A DNA stretch of 64,000 bases from Lachnospiraceae bacterium (GTDB taxonomy: Bacteria; Bacillota; Clostridia; Lachnospirales; Lachnospiraceae). The notes below the pieces were generated by a model. The model saw only the letters and a program-made list of their open reading frames with translations, had not been told where the DNA came from and made no database searches. Each line of letters opens with the position of its first letter. Position 1 is the first letter of the stretch. The translations under genes were made by a program, and so were the position numbers. Below are positions 1 through 7,744 of this stretch, one piece after another. The stretch is taken from positions 1-64,000 of the forward strand of contig JAMPGL010000011.1 in assembly GCA_023663945.1 (NCBI GenBank). Reading direction: 5' to 3'.

Positions 1-220
1 CAACTTGACTTTCCTCTATCAAATGGCTCTGCTCTAAATAATCAGATTGAAGCTCCGAATATTCCAGTTGAAGTTTTGAGTATTTTTCTTCTAACTGTTC
101 CTTTTCTTTTTCCAAAACTGCGATATGCAATCTGCTTCTATATAACCCGTACATAGGCAGCACAATTAAAATGACACAGACAAGTATTATTCCAACTTTG
201 CATATAGTATTTTTCTTCAT
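1..220 (-). CDS. Membrane-anchored coiled-coil protein (3' part outside window)
   Basis: The minus-strand frame opens with ATG at 218-220 and stays open to the window edge, so only the first ~73 residues are visible. A GAGGAG ribosome binding site lies a few bases upstream, which supports the start. The protein begins MKKNTICKVG, has one hydrophobic segment (about residues 8-24) and then a charged heptad-like stretch (EKEKEQLEEKYSKLQLEY) typical of a coiled coil. I do not recognise a family. It is the most downstream visible member of a run of AT-rich genes on this strand, most of which also have a single N-terminal membrane anchor. Confidence 0.6.
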   Translation of the reverse strand, partial: MKKNTICKVGIILVCVILIVLPMYGLYRSRLHIAVLEKEKEQLEEKYSKLQLEYSELQSDYLEQSHLIEESQV

Positions 221-260
221 TCGATGCACTCCTCTTCATTTAAATCTGAAAAAATACAAT

Positions 261-761
261 TTATGGCAATTGTTCAATATATACAATAATGTTGCCGTAC
301 TCCTTTCCATAATAAACATATCCTATTTTCAAATGCTGACCGCTTCTTATTGTGCAGTCTCCTTTCGCTTTGTGATAGCCCGATACAACTCTATGATTTG
401 AGTATTCAAATTTGACTCCGTTTATTTCAAATTTTTCTGGCGGAAAACCGCCGTTGCCCATTGGTTCAAAATTTTCTACATATCCTTCTACAATCTGGTA
501 GTCACCATTTTGATAGGCTGCCACCGTTTTGTTATACAAATCAATCCGAAAAATAAGTCCCAAAATATTTATTATGCATGAAAATATAATCGCACTGAGG
601 AAGAAAATCTTTACTATCTTAATCCCTAATGCAGGCGCACCTTCCCTTTTTAGCTTCCTGCTTAAAAAAACGAAAAGCAATATCATTGCGACAAGCATTA
701 TTAACGGTGCAAATACCACAAAATGAAAATAGAAACGGCATTCATACAATATCCCTCCCAA
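261..761 (-). CDS. Hypothetical two-segment membrane protein
   Basis: A 166-residue protein of unknown function. Two hydrophobic segments lie in the N-terminal third (about residues 11-34 and 50-70), followed by a hydrophilic domain of about 90 residues rich in Tyr, Gly and beta-branched residues that should sit on one face of the membrane. The start is probably the TTG at 759-761, because GGAGGA lies 8 bases upstream; another TTG four codons on is an alternative. It is the second of the run of small membrane proteins between 1 and 5.4 kb. Confidence 0.6.
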   Translation of the reverse strand: MGGILYECRFYFHFVVFAPLIMLVAMILLFVFLSRKLKREGAPALGIKIVKIFFLSAIIFSCIINILGLIFRIDLYNKTVAAYQNGDYQIVEGYVENFEPMGNGGFPPEKFEINGVKFEYSNHRVVSGYHKAKGDCTIRSGQHLKIGYVYYGKEYGNIIVYIEQLP

Positions 762-809
762 GCTTTATTCCTCCAATTATTCTTTTATCGGTCCGATATA
801 CACCTGTCC

Positions 810-1406
810 TCATTCCAGTTCTAATGCTTTAATAATACACCGGTCATTACTGTCGTTTACTCCAAAAATGGTGATATATGTCCTATCAGCCCCAATGCAT
901 ACCCAATAATCGGTTGCTCCTGAAAAAGCATTTTTATTTATGAACGCTAAAACATTTTTATATTTTTCTTGGACAGACTGAATGTTTGTAATAAAATTAG
1001 GCGCAGAATCGTCAAGAGCATATTGCTCTTCTGCATTTGCCATGACCCATTTTTCCTCTTTAAAATAACACATCACACTGCAAGTTCCCTTATAGTCTTT
1101 TATCTTTCCAGAATAATACACCAAACTGCAATGCGTGTTTACACCCTCATTATCTATCTTCATATTACACGAAATTAGATTTTGCTCTCCTGTCCATTTT
1201 TCAACATATTCTCCTACGCCCGATAGCAATAAATCTAAATTATCATTCGCCAATTCAAAAACTATCTCCTGATCCATCAAGTTTCGGTCATATGGAGATT
1301 CCCATAAAGGCTCATCAGTCAAAAAGTAAATTACTGCCCACCGAATCAACAGTATAAATGCAATTAAAATTACAACCCTCGCCAGTATTCCGCCAGTTCT
1401 CTTCAT
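810..1406 (-). CDS. Hypothetical protein with N-terminal membrane anchor
   Basis: 198 residues, start ATG supported by GGAGATAATTAA just upstream. One hydrophobic helix (about residues 8-29) precedes a soluble domain containing several Cys and aromatic residues (for example CSLVYYSGK, WVCIGADR). The topology suggests a single-pass protein with its domain outside the cytoplasm. No family is recognised. Same strand and same AT-rich composition as its neighbours, with no terminator visible in the short gap to the next gene. Confidence 0.6.
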   Translation of the reverse strand: MKRTGGILARVVILIAFILLIRWAVIYFLTDEPLWESPYDRNLMDQEIVFELANDNLDLLLSGVGEYVEKWTGEQNLISCNMKIDNEGVNTHCSLVYYSGKIKDYKGTCSVMCYFKEEKWVMANAEEQYALDDSAPNFITNIQSVQEKYKNVLAFINKNAFSGATDYWVCIGADRTYITIFGVNDSNDRCIIKALELE

Positions 1407-1571
1407 TTAATTATCTCCATCACAGCCATTCACCACATTATACCGCTTAAATGCATCATAATATAATATCGACCTGCCAGCTTCTATTAATGTTCCACTG
1501 CAATTCACTTCCCAGTTTAATCTACTCATTTTCTTTAGTTTCAAAATTACATAAAGATTGTCGCAAAATTA

Positions 1572-2123
1572 TTAATATTTTTCCATATCACATTTTCTCA
1601 TATAATTTTGAGGATAAAAATTTGATGGCAAAATTCTATTTCTTACAATCGGATATACTGGATACCACTCAATTATTTCATAGGAATCTACTTGTCCTTC
1701 AACTGCTCCATGGTCAACTAATCCTTGATATTTTATAATACATAAAAAAGTATTAAATTGATCCGGCAATTTAGCTTCTGGCAATTTTTCCCCGCTAATG
1801 ACAATATCTTTTACCTGACTATCAGAAAAATATCCCGTTTCATCTCCCACAATAGTCCAACCTGTACCTGTATAATGAACTTCTTGAACCAAAATATAAT
1901 TTGCGTATTGATTTAATTCGTCTTCTTTTATGGCATATTTGATTGGATAATTCCCAAAAATGAATGAAGCAGCTCTTATTATCAGGAATAGGAAAATTAA
2001 AAAAATTATGCTTTTTATACCTTTGTTTTCCATATGTTTGTAAACATACAGCCACGCCAAAACCATGGCTACAGCTAATAATATCATTATTAAGATAATT
2101 ATTATTTCTTTTTTTATATACAC
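1572..2123 (-). CDS. Hypothetical two-segment membrane protein
   Basis: 183 residues beginning at a GTG codon, preceded by GGGAGAAAAAGT. Two hydrophobic helices occupy the first ~60 residues (IIIILIMILLAVAMVLAWLY and a second around residues 38-56). The remaining ~120 residues are polar and aromatic, with the motif VHYTGTGWTIVGDETGYF. No known family is recognised. The overall plan, membrane hairpin plus a small exported domain, resembles the 261-761 gene. Confidence 0.6.
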   Translation of the reverse strand: MYIKKEIIIILIMILLAVAMVLAWLYVYKHMENKGIKSIIFLIFLFLIIRAASFIFGNYPIKYAIKEDELNQYANYILVQEVHYTGTGWTIVGDETGYFSDSQVKDIVISGEKLPEAKLPDQFNTFLCIIKYQGLVDHGAVEGQVDSYEIIEWYPVYPIVRNRILPSNFYPQNYMRKCDMEKY

Positions 2124-2206
2124 ACTTTTTCTCCCGTTTTTCCATACGGCATCTTATTAAAATGCAAATAATGCATAGGCGATAACGCATTTATTTTTTA
2201 GCTTAA

Positions 2207-2467
2207 TCACTTCTTCTTTCTTTTCTGTGCTCTATACTCATCATACATTTTCTGATTTTCGATATGTATTTGAACAGTCATATATTTATCTTCTAATATG
2301 TCATTTCTTTTTCCACTCCACGTAAGAATTACATCAGCTAAAGGTACAAGGTAAACTGCGTGATGATTTGGCGCAGTCCATACTGACGTCTCTCCCGGGA
2401 CATAAGCAAATCCTTCCTTTTCCAGTTCTTTTCCCAATATCTCCTGAATGATCTTTTTGTGCTGCAT
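2207..2467 (-). CDS. Small soluble hypothetical protein
   Basis: 86 residues. The start chosen is the ATG of MQHKKIIQEIL because AGAAAGGG lies at the right distance; an upstream in-frame ATG would place this ribosome binding site inside the gene. It lacks a membrane segment, unlike the genes around it. It contains a beta-rich middle (VWTAPNHHAVYLVPLADVIL) and a very basic C-terminus (RAQKRKKK). Function unknown; an immunity-type or regulatory partner for a neighbour is conceivable but nothing in the sequence proves it. Confidence 0.5.
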   Translation of the reverse strand: MQHKKIIQEILGKELEKEGFAYVPGETSVWTAPNHHAVYLVPLADVILTWSGKRNDILEDKYMTVQIHIENQKMYDEYRAQKRKKK

Positions 2468-2547
2468 ATTTTTCCCTTTCTCTATAATCACTGACTTACG
2501 CAAATACCGGACACAGCCTGCAATCTTAAACCAGAAAACAGTTCTTT

Positions 2548-3186
2548 TTATCTTGTATCACATTGATAATAATACCAATTCCCAAATATCTTTTCAGTTT
2601 CATATTTGAAATAACTTCCTAACTGCACATACATACCATCCTGCTCTAAAAGTTCTCTTTCTCCACCCCAATCAGCAGGCCCGCCAGTTTTAGAATAATA
2701 AATTCCCCAGTAATCAAAACCATCAGGTACATAGTCAAACCAAATATCTACCTGCCTTACTTCATCTACTTTATTTAACGCAATATATGTTGCAGAAACC
2801 TCATTAAATAATTTATTTACGTTATCAAGCGAACTCAATTCCTGATCATATTTATATAAAATAGTTACTCTATCATCGCTTGTTCCATAATTATTTACCA
2901 TTTCACATACAACACGATCTAATTCTTCCTGATTATCAATAACAAACTGAAACATTTCTTCTTTATTAGTTATTTTCGTTATATTCATATGATTAATAGA
3001 TATATTAGTTGGATTCCAAAAAGTAAAGATGCTGGCAATGATTATTTGAAATACTAAAATCCATCTGATTATAAATGCTAAAATCCATCTGATTATAAAT
3101 ATTCCCATCAAAAATACTATAACTCCGCCTATCATCTTTATAAATTTTTTATGTCTATTCATCACAGATATTTTTTCCTTCCACAT
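2548..3186 (-). CDS. Hypothetical single-pass membrane protein
   Basis: About 212 residues from the ATG preceded by AAAAAAGGTATTGAT; earlier in-frame ATGs at 3214-3216 and 3220-3222 are possible but have weak ribosome binding sites. The N-terminal hydrophobic stretch contains an eight-residue duplication (IIRWILAF then IIRWILVF) caused by a 24-bp tandem repeat in the DNA. After the membrane part comes a mixed alpha/beta domain ending WYYYQCDTR. It follows the 3224-4516 gene by a short gap and is probably co-transcribed with it. Confidence 0.55.
   Translation of the reverse strand: MWKEKISVMNRHKKFIKMIGGVIVFLMGIFIIRWILAFIIRWILVFQIIIASIFTFWNPTNISINHMNITKITNKEEMFQFVIDNQEELDRVVCEMVNNYGTSDDRVTILYKYDQELSSLDNVNKLFNEVSATYIALNKVDEVRQVDIWFDYVPDGFDYWGIYYSKTGGPADWGGERELLEQDGMYVQLGSYFKYETEKIFGNWYYYQCDTR
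3054..3100. repeat. 24-bp in-frame tandem duplication in a membrane segment
   Basis: The unit ctaaaatccatctgattata followed by aatg occurs at 3054-3077 and again, minus its last base, at 3078-3100. It is a multiple of three, so the gene stays in frame and simply gains eight hydrophobic residues. The near-perfect identity points to a recent slippage event. Confidence 0.85.
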
Positions 3187-3223
3187 ATCAATACCTTTTT
3201 TATAGCGTCTATGCATCCCCATT

Positions 3224-4516
3224 CTACTGTATTTTCTCTATGATAAAAACCACTCCATTGCCACTATATATCATCTTTTCATGGTTAATAATAACGAACA
3301 TTTTCGCTTTGTCATAAACTTTTCTCCTTGCAATATGGATAATATCATCTTTACTGAAAAAAGACTCAAAATACTCATTTCTCCCCATTTCGTCGATAAA
3401 ATTAGACACCGCACAATCTTCTATTTCCCAGTCCGTTACCGCTCCTTTGACATATTCTCCTATGTCCAGTAGTGTAATGCTCTTCGTATAATATTCGGAA
3501 ATCACTTGTTCCTCTACTGGCTCTGTCAACGCAAGATACTGCGTAAATTTCCATTCACCGCTTAATTGCTCCTCCCAATTTATGGATGGTTCCACATATT
3601 GATCCATTCTATATAAGCGAAACCATTGTCCATTGATTTGTGTTATTATTTCATCGTTGTTGATTGGAATTACACACAATAGCTGCTCCTCTCCTTTTCG
3701 CGCCGACCATACATAAATTTCTCTGTCCGATACTCCTAATCCTTCTACAATTCCATTTTCTTTTTCAAAAAGCATCCTTTCAGCTCTTTCAATATGCCAA
3801 TTTATGCCTTGTATTTTTTCACCTCTCCCTATCCTCAATGATTCTTCCGCAAGTTCATAGCATTTCCCGTATTTTTTTAAAAATTGAAGTCCTTCCCGTG
3901 CTTCAGTCCCACGAGACACCATACTTTCCACATACCATTTTCCATAAGGATCATCTGTTTTATGCGCGTTCTTAAAGCGTTCCAACAAGTAATAAGCTCC
4001 ATTCAGCCAAACTACCAATTTATCTTTATCTTGATAATCATATGTAAATACAAAAAATTTTTCATAAGTTTTCTGTGCTGACGTATCCGAATAGAAAGTG
4101 AACCCCTGTATTTTTCCATTGGGTATTCCTGCTGATGCTCCTGCTGCTTTTAGAGGAATATTGCCTTCCTTCTCAAATGCTGTATGGTTCGCATATTTCT
4201 TTTTTTCAAATGACGAGTAAGCCATACTATAGCTGTTCTCCCCTTTCTGCATCCCCATTTCCCCTGATCTGCTGTCTGTGATTTGACTCTCAGAAATCGT
4301 AAATGACCTCCCAATCTCATTTCCTAAAGGAATATGACCGTAACTTCCTTTGCTTTTATATATCAGCCGCGTAACTTTCCATTGCCCATAAATATCATTT
4401 ATCGTCCAATGTCTGCTGCAAAAGCAGGCAGTACAAATTCCGCATACTATAATTAAAGTAATTGGTATTATTAATGTAATACGCCTTTTATTCCTTACCC
4501 TATTACTAATACTCAT
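3224..4516 (-). CDS. Hypothetical anchored protein with three GxW repeat domains
   Basis: About 430 residues. The start used is the ATG of MSISNRVRNKRR, with GGGG seven bases upstream; an ATG four codons earlier is possible. A hydrophobic N-terminal helix with nearby Cys residues (CGICTACFC) anchors it. Three segments then begin with the same pattern: IYGQWKVTRLIY (about residue 44), PYGKWYVESMV (about 190) and LSGEWKFTQYL (about 325), each followed by a strand-rich stretch of ~100-130 residues. This looks like internal triplication of a small lipocalin-like beta-barrel, whose hallmark is a GxW motif in the first strand. The fold is inferred; no ligand or function can be given. Confidence 0.6.
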   Translation of the reverse strand: MSISNRVRNKRRITLIIPITLIIVCGICTACFCSRHWTINDIYGQWKVTRLIYKSKGSYGHIPLGNEIGRSFTISESQITDSRSGEMGMQKGENSYSMAYSSFEKKKYANHTAFEKEGNIPLKAAGASAGIPNGKIQGFTFYSDTSAQKTYEKFFVFTYDYQDKDKLVVWLNGAYYLLERFKNAHKTDDPYGKWYVESMVSRGTEAREGLQFLKKYGKCYELAEESLRIGRGEKIQGINWHIERAERMLFEKENGIVEGLGVSDREIYVWSARKGEEQLLCVIPINNDEIITQINGQWFRLYRMDQYVEPSINWEEQLSGEWKFTQYLALTEPVEEQVISEYYTKSITLLDIGEYVKGAVTDWEIEDCAVSNFIDEMGRNEYFESFFSKDDIIHIARRKVYDKAKMFVIINHEKMIYSGNGVVFIIEKIQ

Positions 4517-4631
4517 TTCGCACCCCATCTAAATCTAATTCATCTGACATATCTCCTATGTTAATATCATCAATTTCATAAAAATACCATGCGCCTTCAT
4601 TGTAGTTCTTTTTATTTCGGATTTCCGTCAT
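4506..4631 (-). CDS. Small ORF overlapping the next gene, possible gene remnant
   Basis: A 41-codon ORF (starts MTEIRNKKNYNEG, very acidic tail SDELDLDGVRNEY) that ends inside the start of the 3224-4516 gene, so the two overlap by 11 bases. No clear ribosome binding site is visible. Just upstream another frame reads EEYPDFDYDGNPK and then stops, which suggests the decayed end of a larger Asp-rich coding sequence rather than an intact small gene. Confidence 0.3.
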   Translation of the reverse strand: MTEIRNKKNYNEGAWYFYEIDDINIGDMSDELDLDGVRNEY

Positions 4632-4696
4632 AGTCGAAATCTGGATACTCTTCTTTTTACTGCTTTTTCCAGACTAGTATTGTTTCCTGCTCATCT

Positions 4697-5386
4697 TTAC
4701 ACATTATTAAGCTTATCAAACGCCCATCCCCATTTAGACCAAAAGGGATTGGAATCTACAAAATGAATCTGCTTTGAACCATAAGCAGGTTTTTCTCTTT
4801 CCGCATACGGAGTCGCGTACATATGCAGTTTTCTTGTAATAATTTCACCTTTTCGCTTAAATTTGAAATCATCTCTTGGGAGTCTATGGTAGTACATCCG
4901 ATTCCTTTCGTACTCCGTCTTATAGGTAAATTCAGCGCACACATAGGGCGTATCTCCATCCCACATTCTGTCTCTCTCACTGATTCTTACGGCGCTGATT
5001 GGGCTGTTGGCTGAAATCAGCAATATGTAATTCTCAAAATCAAAATCCTCCACCCAGCTTCCGTCCACCCCATAATCTCCATATAAATTCTCAAATTCCT
5101 CTTCGCTGTCAATCACAAAAGTCCATAGGCTTTCCTTCTGTTCAGCACCCAGAATATATCTCCACTCAGCCAGACCCACCGCGTCTACATCCAGCCCACT
5201 GCTCCCTATATATTCAAAAGGAAGGTCAATTGTTTCAAAATATTCCGCAGCAGTCATCATCGTTATAAGAGAGGGCAATGCGTGAATCCCTAATATCGAT
5301 GCAAAAATATTTCCTTTGCTTGCTGCGTATATGGTGCTTACAATCAAAATAATGTAAACCATGATAACTGCTTCTTTTCGTTTCAT
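4697..5386 (-). CDS. Hypothetical exported protein
   Basis: 229 residues from an ATG preceded by GGGAGAAGG. A hydrophobic N-terminus (about residues 8-25) looks like a signal anchor, followed by a second weakly hydrophobic stretch to about residue 48. The rest is polar and rich in aromatic and acidic residues (GSWVEDFDFENYILLIS). No family is recognised. It is the first gene of the AT-rich run that extends to the window start. The 220 bp upstream, back to the histidine kinase stop, hold only AT-rich sequence with a weak dyad. Confidence 0.6.
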   Translation of the reverse strand: MKRKEAVIMVYIILIVSTIYAASKGNIFASILGIHALPSLITMMTAAEYFETIDLPFEYIGSSGLDVDAVGLAEWRYILGAEQKESLWTFVIDSEEEFENLYGDYGVDGSWVEDFDFENYILLISANSPISAVRISERDRMWDGDTPYVCAEFTYKTEYERNRMYYHRLPRDDFKFKRKGEIITRKLHMYATPYAEREKPAYGSKQIHFVDSNPFWSKWGWAFDKLNNV

Positions 5387-5606
5387 AGGTCAGCCTTCTC
5401 CCATCTTAAATTCCTTTCCTATTGCTTTCCAGTTAAAATCCCATATAATTCCCCAAATACGAAAAGAATCATGACTTTTTTGAATTTTTCAAAAAAATCA
5501 TGACCTATCCAAACAAAATAAACAATCAGCCACATTTTACCTTTGTCAATAACAAAACACAACGCCAAATCCAATATTGTACATCAAAACTGCCGAAATT
5601 AGCAGA

Positions 5607-6905
5607 TTACCTTTTATCACTCGATAAATACAGGATCGTCACAAACCATTCATCTTCTCCTGTCATTTCAAAGTCCCCTCCGTATTTATGGGCAAGCTCC
5701 TTAACAATGTCGATTCCCAGTCCATGATTTCCGGCATCCCTTTTCATGCTTAGCAGTTTTTGGTCTTCTTTTTCCAGCACACCATTCCAAGTATTTCTGA
5801 CCTCAAAATATAAAATATACCTGCTTCCCATAAACAGTCTTGCATCCGCCCTGCGTTTCCCCGGCTCACACTTTGCCGCCGCTTCTATGGCATTATCCAG
5901 AATGTTTCCAAACATGGAAATCATATCGATGTCCTTAACAAAGGACATATCGATATTCTCTTCCGCCAGAATTGACAGCTCCACGCCATATCCTTCCGCC
6001 TTTTGACTGCTTACCGCCAGAATGGAGTTCAACATCCGATTTCCTACATAAATCCTCTTGTCCGTCTCCGTTTTTATTTGTCCTTCCACCTGGTCAATCA
6101 TATCCATGATGGCATGATCTTCTCCCTCCATTGCAAGATTCCTGATCTGATAAAAGTAGTGGTGAATATCATGCATATACCTTCTGTATGCCATATTTAG
6201 TTTTTCCATATTGTCAAAATTAGCCTTGTCTAAGTCCTGCTTCAAAAGCGACAGCTCCGCAAGTTTCACCTGATTCAAAGCCACCGTAAAATGTGCAAGG
6301 ATTACAAAAACCACCAGATTGGCAAAATCAAGCAAAAAGGCGCCTCCGCACATCAGAACCTGCAAAACCCTGTTATCCGGAAAATCCAGATAGGCAAAGC
6401 AGAACAGGATCACAATCGATGCAATCGGCATGATTAAAAGATACCAGTCTCCCCGGCTGTTTTCCGGAAGTTCCACTTTTCTTGTATATCTTCCAAGAAT
6501 GACAAGCACGCAGATGGAATAGATATATTCAATGGTCATAAAGGGAATCTCTCCCGGCACGAAATACTTCGCGCCGAACTCCGGGCAGACGCTCATTAGA
6601 AGCTCGGCAAGCAGCATAAACGCCAATTCCCGTCCGCACGCCAGAATAATATGATGAATAAAGGTAAAGACCACCGCCCTGTAGGTTGATATCTGAAAAG
6701 TGAGCCTTACAAATATCGTAAGTATAAGCGGAACAAAGAAAAAGTTAAGCCACGTATTGTTAAAGAGATTTACCCCGCAGACTCCAAGCGCCGCCAGAAA
6801 TCCCAGCAGAATAAAGTGCAGTTTATCCGCCTTGCTTCGAAACAAATTATGAGTAAACAGATAAATTGCAAAAACATCTAAACATGTATATACCAGATTG
6901 ATCAT
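5607..6905 (-). CDS. AgrC-like sensor histidine kinase (GHKL type)
   Basis: 432 residues. The first ~210 residues form six or so membrane helices, as in the AgrC/ComD family of peptide sensors. A coiled linker leads to the phospho-acceptor region RRYMHDIHHYFYQIRN (His near 245), then the ATPase N-box FGNILDNAIEAA and a G-box NHGLGI. Family knowledge says such kinases sense extracellular peptides and phosphorylate LytTR regulators. Its start lies one base after the stop of the response regulator gene. No agrB or agrD gene is visible nearby, so the signal is unknown. Confidence 0.85.
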   Translation of the reverse strand: MINLVYTCLDVFAIYLFTHNLFRSKADKLHFILLGFLAALGVCGVNLFNNTWLNFFFVPLILTIFVRLTFQISTYRAVVFTFIHHIILACGRELAFMLLAELLMSVCPEFGAKYFVPGEIPFMTIEYIYSICVLVILGRYTRKVELPENSRGDWYLLIMPIASIVILFCFAYLDFPDNRVLQVLMCGGAFLLDFANLVVFVILAHFTVALNQVKLAELSLLKQDLDKANFDNMEKLNMAYRRYMHDIHHYFYQIRNLAMEGEDHAIMDMIDQVEGQIKTETDKRIYVGNRMLNSILAVSSQKAEGYGVELSILAEENIDMSFVKDIDMISMFGNILDNAIEAAAKCEPGKRRADARLFMGSRYILYFEVRNTWNGVLEKEDQKLLSMKRDAGNHGLGIDIVKELAHKYGGDFEMTGEDEWFVTILYLSSDKR

Positions 6906-6906
6906 T

Positions 6907-7677
6907 TTATCTCCCGTACTTCGCCCCGTAGAACTCTCTTTTTACCCGGTTAAATTCCATCATTTTTCCGCGCGATATATTGAACGCAGTTTCCTCATAG
7001 CCTTCCATGCGCAGTTCTCCCTGCGAAAGGGAGGTCACATATTGCAGGTTTACAATATAACTGTCATGAGGATACCCAAACCCGCTGGCTCGGAACCGCT
7101 CGTAAACATCTTTCAGCCGATCCGGCGCCTTAATCTCCGCTCTCTTCTGGTGATTCCACTCTATTTTGCGTCTTTTGGCGGCAGCTTCCGTGATATAGAC
7201 CCGGACCGACTTATTTGCTTTTTCGATATATACAATTTCATCCGCCCTTAAAATAAGCTTTCTGCTTCCAGTCTTTGCTTCCAGAACAGGCGTCTTTGCC
7301 GCCGCTTCCATCCGCTCCAAGATTTCCAGCAGGTTCCCGTCAAGCTCATCCTCACTCATGCTTTTCTTTAAAAAGCGGAAGGGCTGAACTACTATGCTGT
7401 GAGGGGTAGGATCCGCATAGCCCGTAAAAAACACTAATACAACATGGTCATCTTGTTTGCGGATTTCCTCCGCAATCTGCTCCCCATCCAGCTCATCCAT
7501 GCACACATCCAGAAAAATCAGAGAAAAGTTTACCTCTTCAACTGCCGATAAGAGTTCTCTCCCTGTCTGGTATGTGTGAAATCTGATTTTATCCTGATAC
7601 TTTTTAAGGTGCTGAATCCTTTTGATCAAAAAATCCGCATCTTCAAAAATATCGTCACAAATAGCAATATCGTACAT
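6907..7677 (-). CDS. LytTR-family response regulator
   Basis: 256 residues: a receiver domain (acid pair CDD near residues 8-9, phospho-acceptor Asp57 in IFLDVCMDELDG, conserved Lys in RFLKK) and a C-terminal LytTR DNA-binding domain from about residue 130 (KLILRADEIVYIEKANKSVR ... GYPHDSYIVNLQYV). It is partnered with the kinase that follows. The receiver is slightly unusual around residues 85-100 (TGYADPTPHSIVVQPF). The ribosome binding site is weak, and the leader in front of it is a 32-bp tandem repeat. Confidence 0.88.
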   Translation of the reverse strand: MYDIAICDDIFEDADFLIKRIQHLKKYQDKIRFHTYQTGRELLSAVEEVNFSLIFLDVCMDELDGEQIAEEIRKQDDHVVLVFFTGYADPTPHSIVVQPFRFLKKSMSEDELDGNLLEILERMEAAAKTPVLEAKTGSRKLILRADEIVYIEKANKSVRVYITEAAAKRRKIEWNHQKRAEIKAPDRLKDVYERFRASGFGYPHDSYIVNLQYVTSLSQGELRMEGYEETAFNISRGKMMEFNRVKREFYGAKYGR

Positions 7678-7740
7678 TCTCTATATCCATTTCTATTCAG
7701 CGCACCAATTCTTTATTTCCATTTCCATTCAGCACGCCAA
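7677..7740. repeat. Two 32-bp tandem repeats in the LytTR regulator leader
   Basis: Copies at 7677-7708 and 7709-7740 are directly adjacent and match at 27 of 32 positions. They fill the gap between the aldo-keto reductase stop (7745) and the regulator start codon, so the second copy supplies the translation start region. LytTR proteins bind direct repeats, which makes an autoregulatory site possible, but a simple duplication of the leader is equally plausible. Confidence 0.7.
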
Positions 7741-7744
7741 TTTT

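Noticed and set aside
5476-5496. AT-only dyad (TTTTTTGAA/TTCAAAAAA) as terminator of the histidine kinase operon
   Set aside because: The stem has no GC pairs apart from one on each arm, lies about 110 bases past the stop and lacks a typical terminator form.
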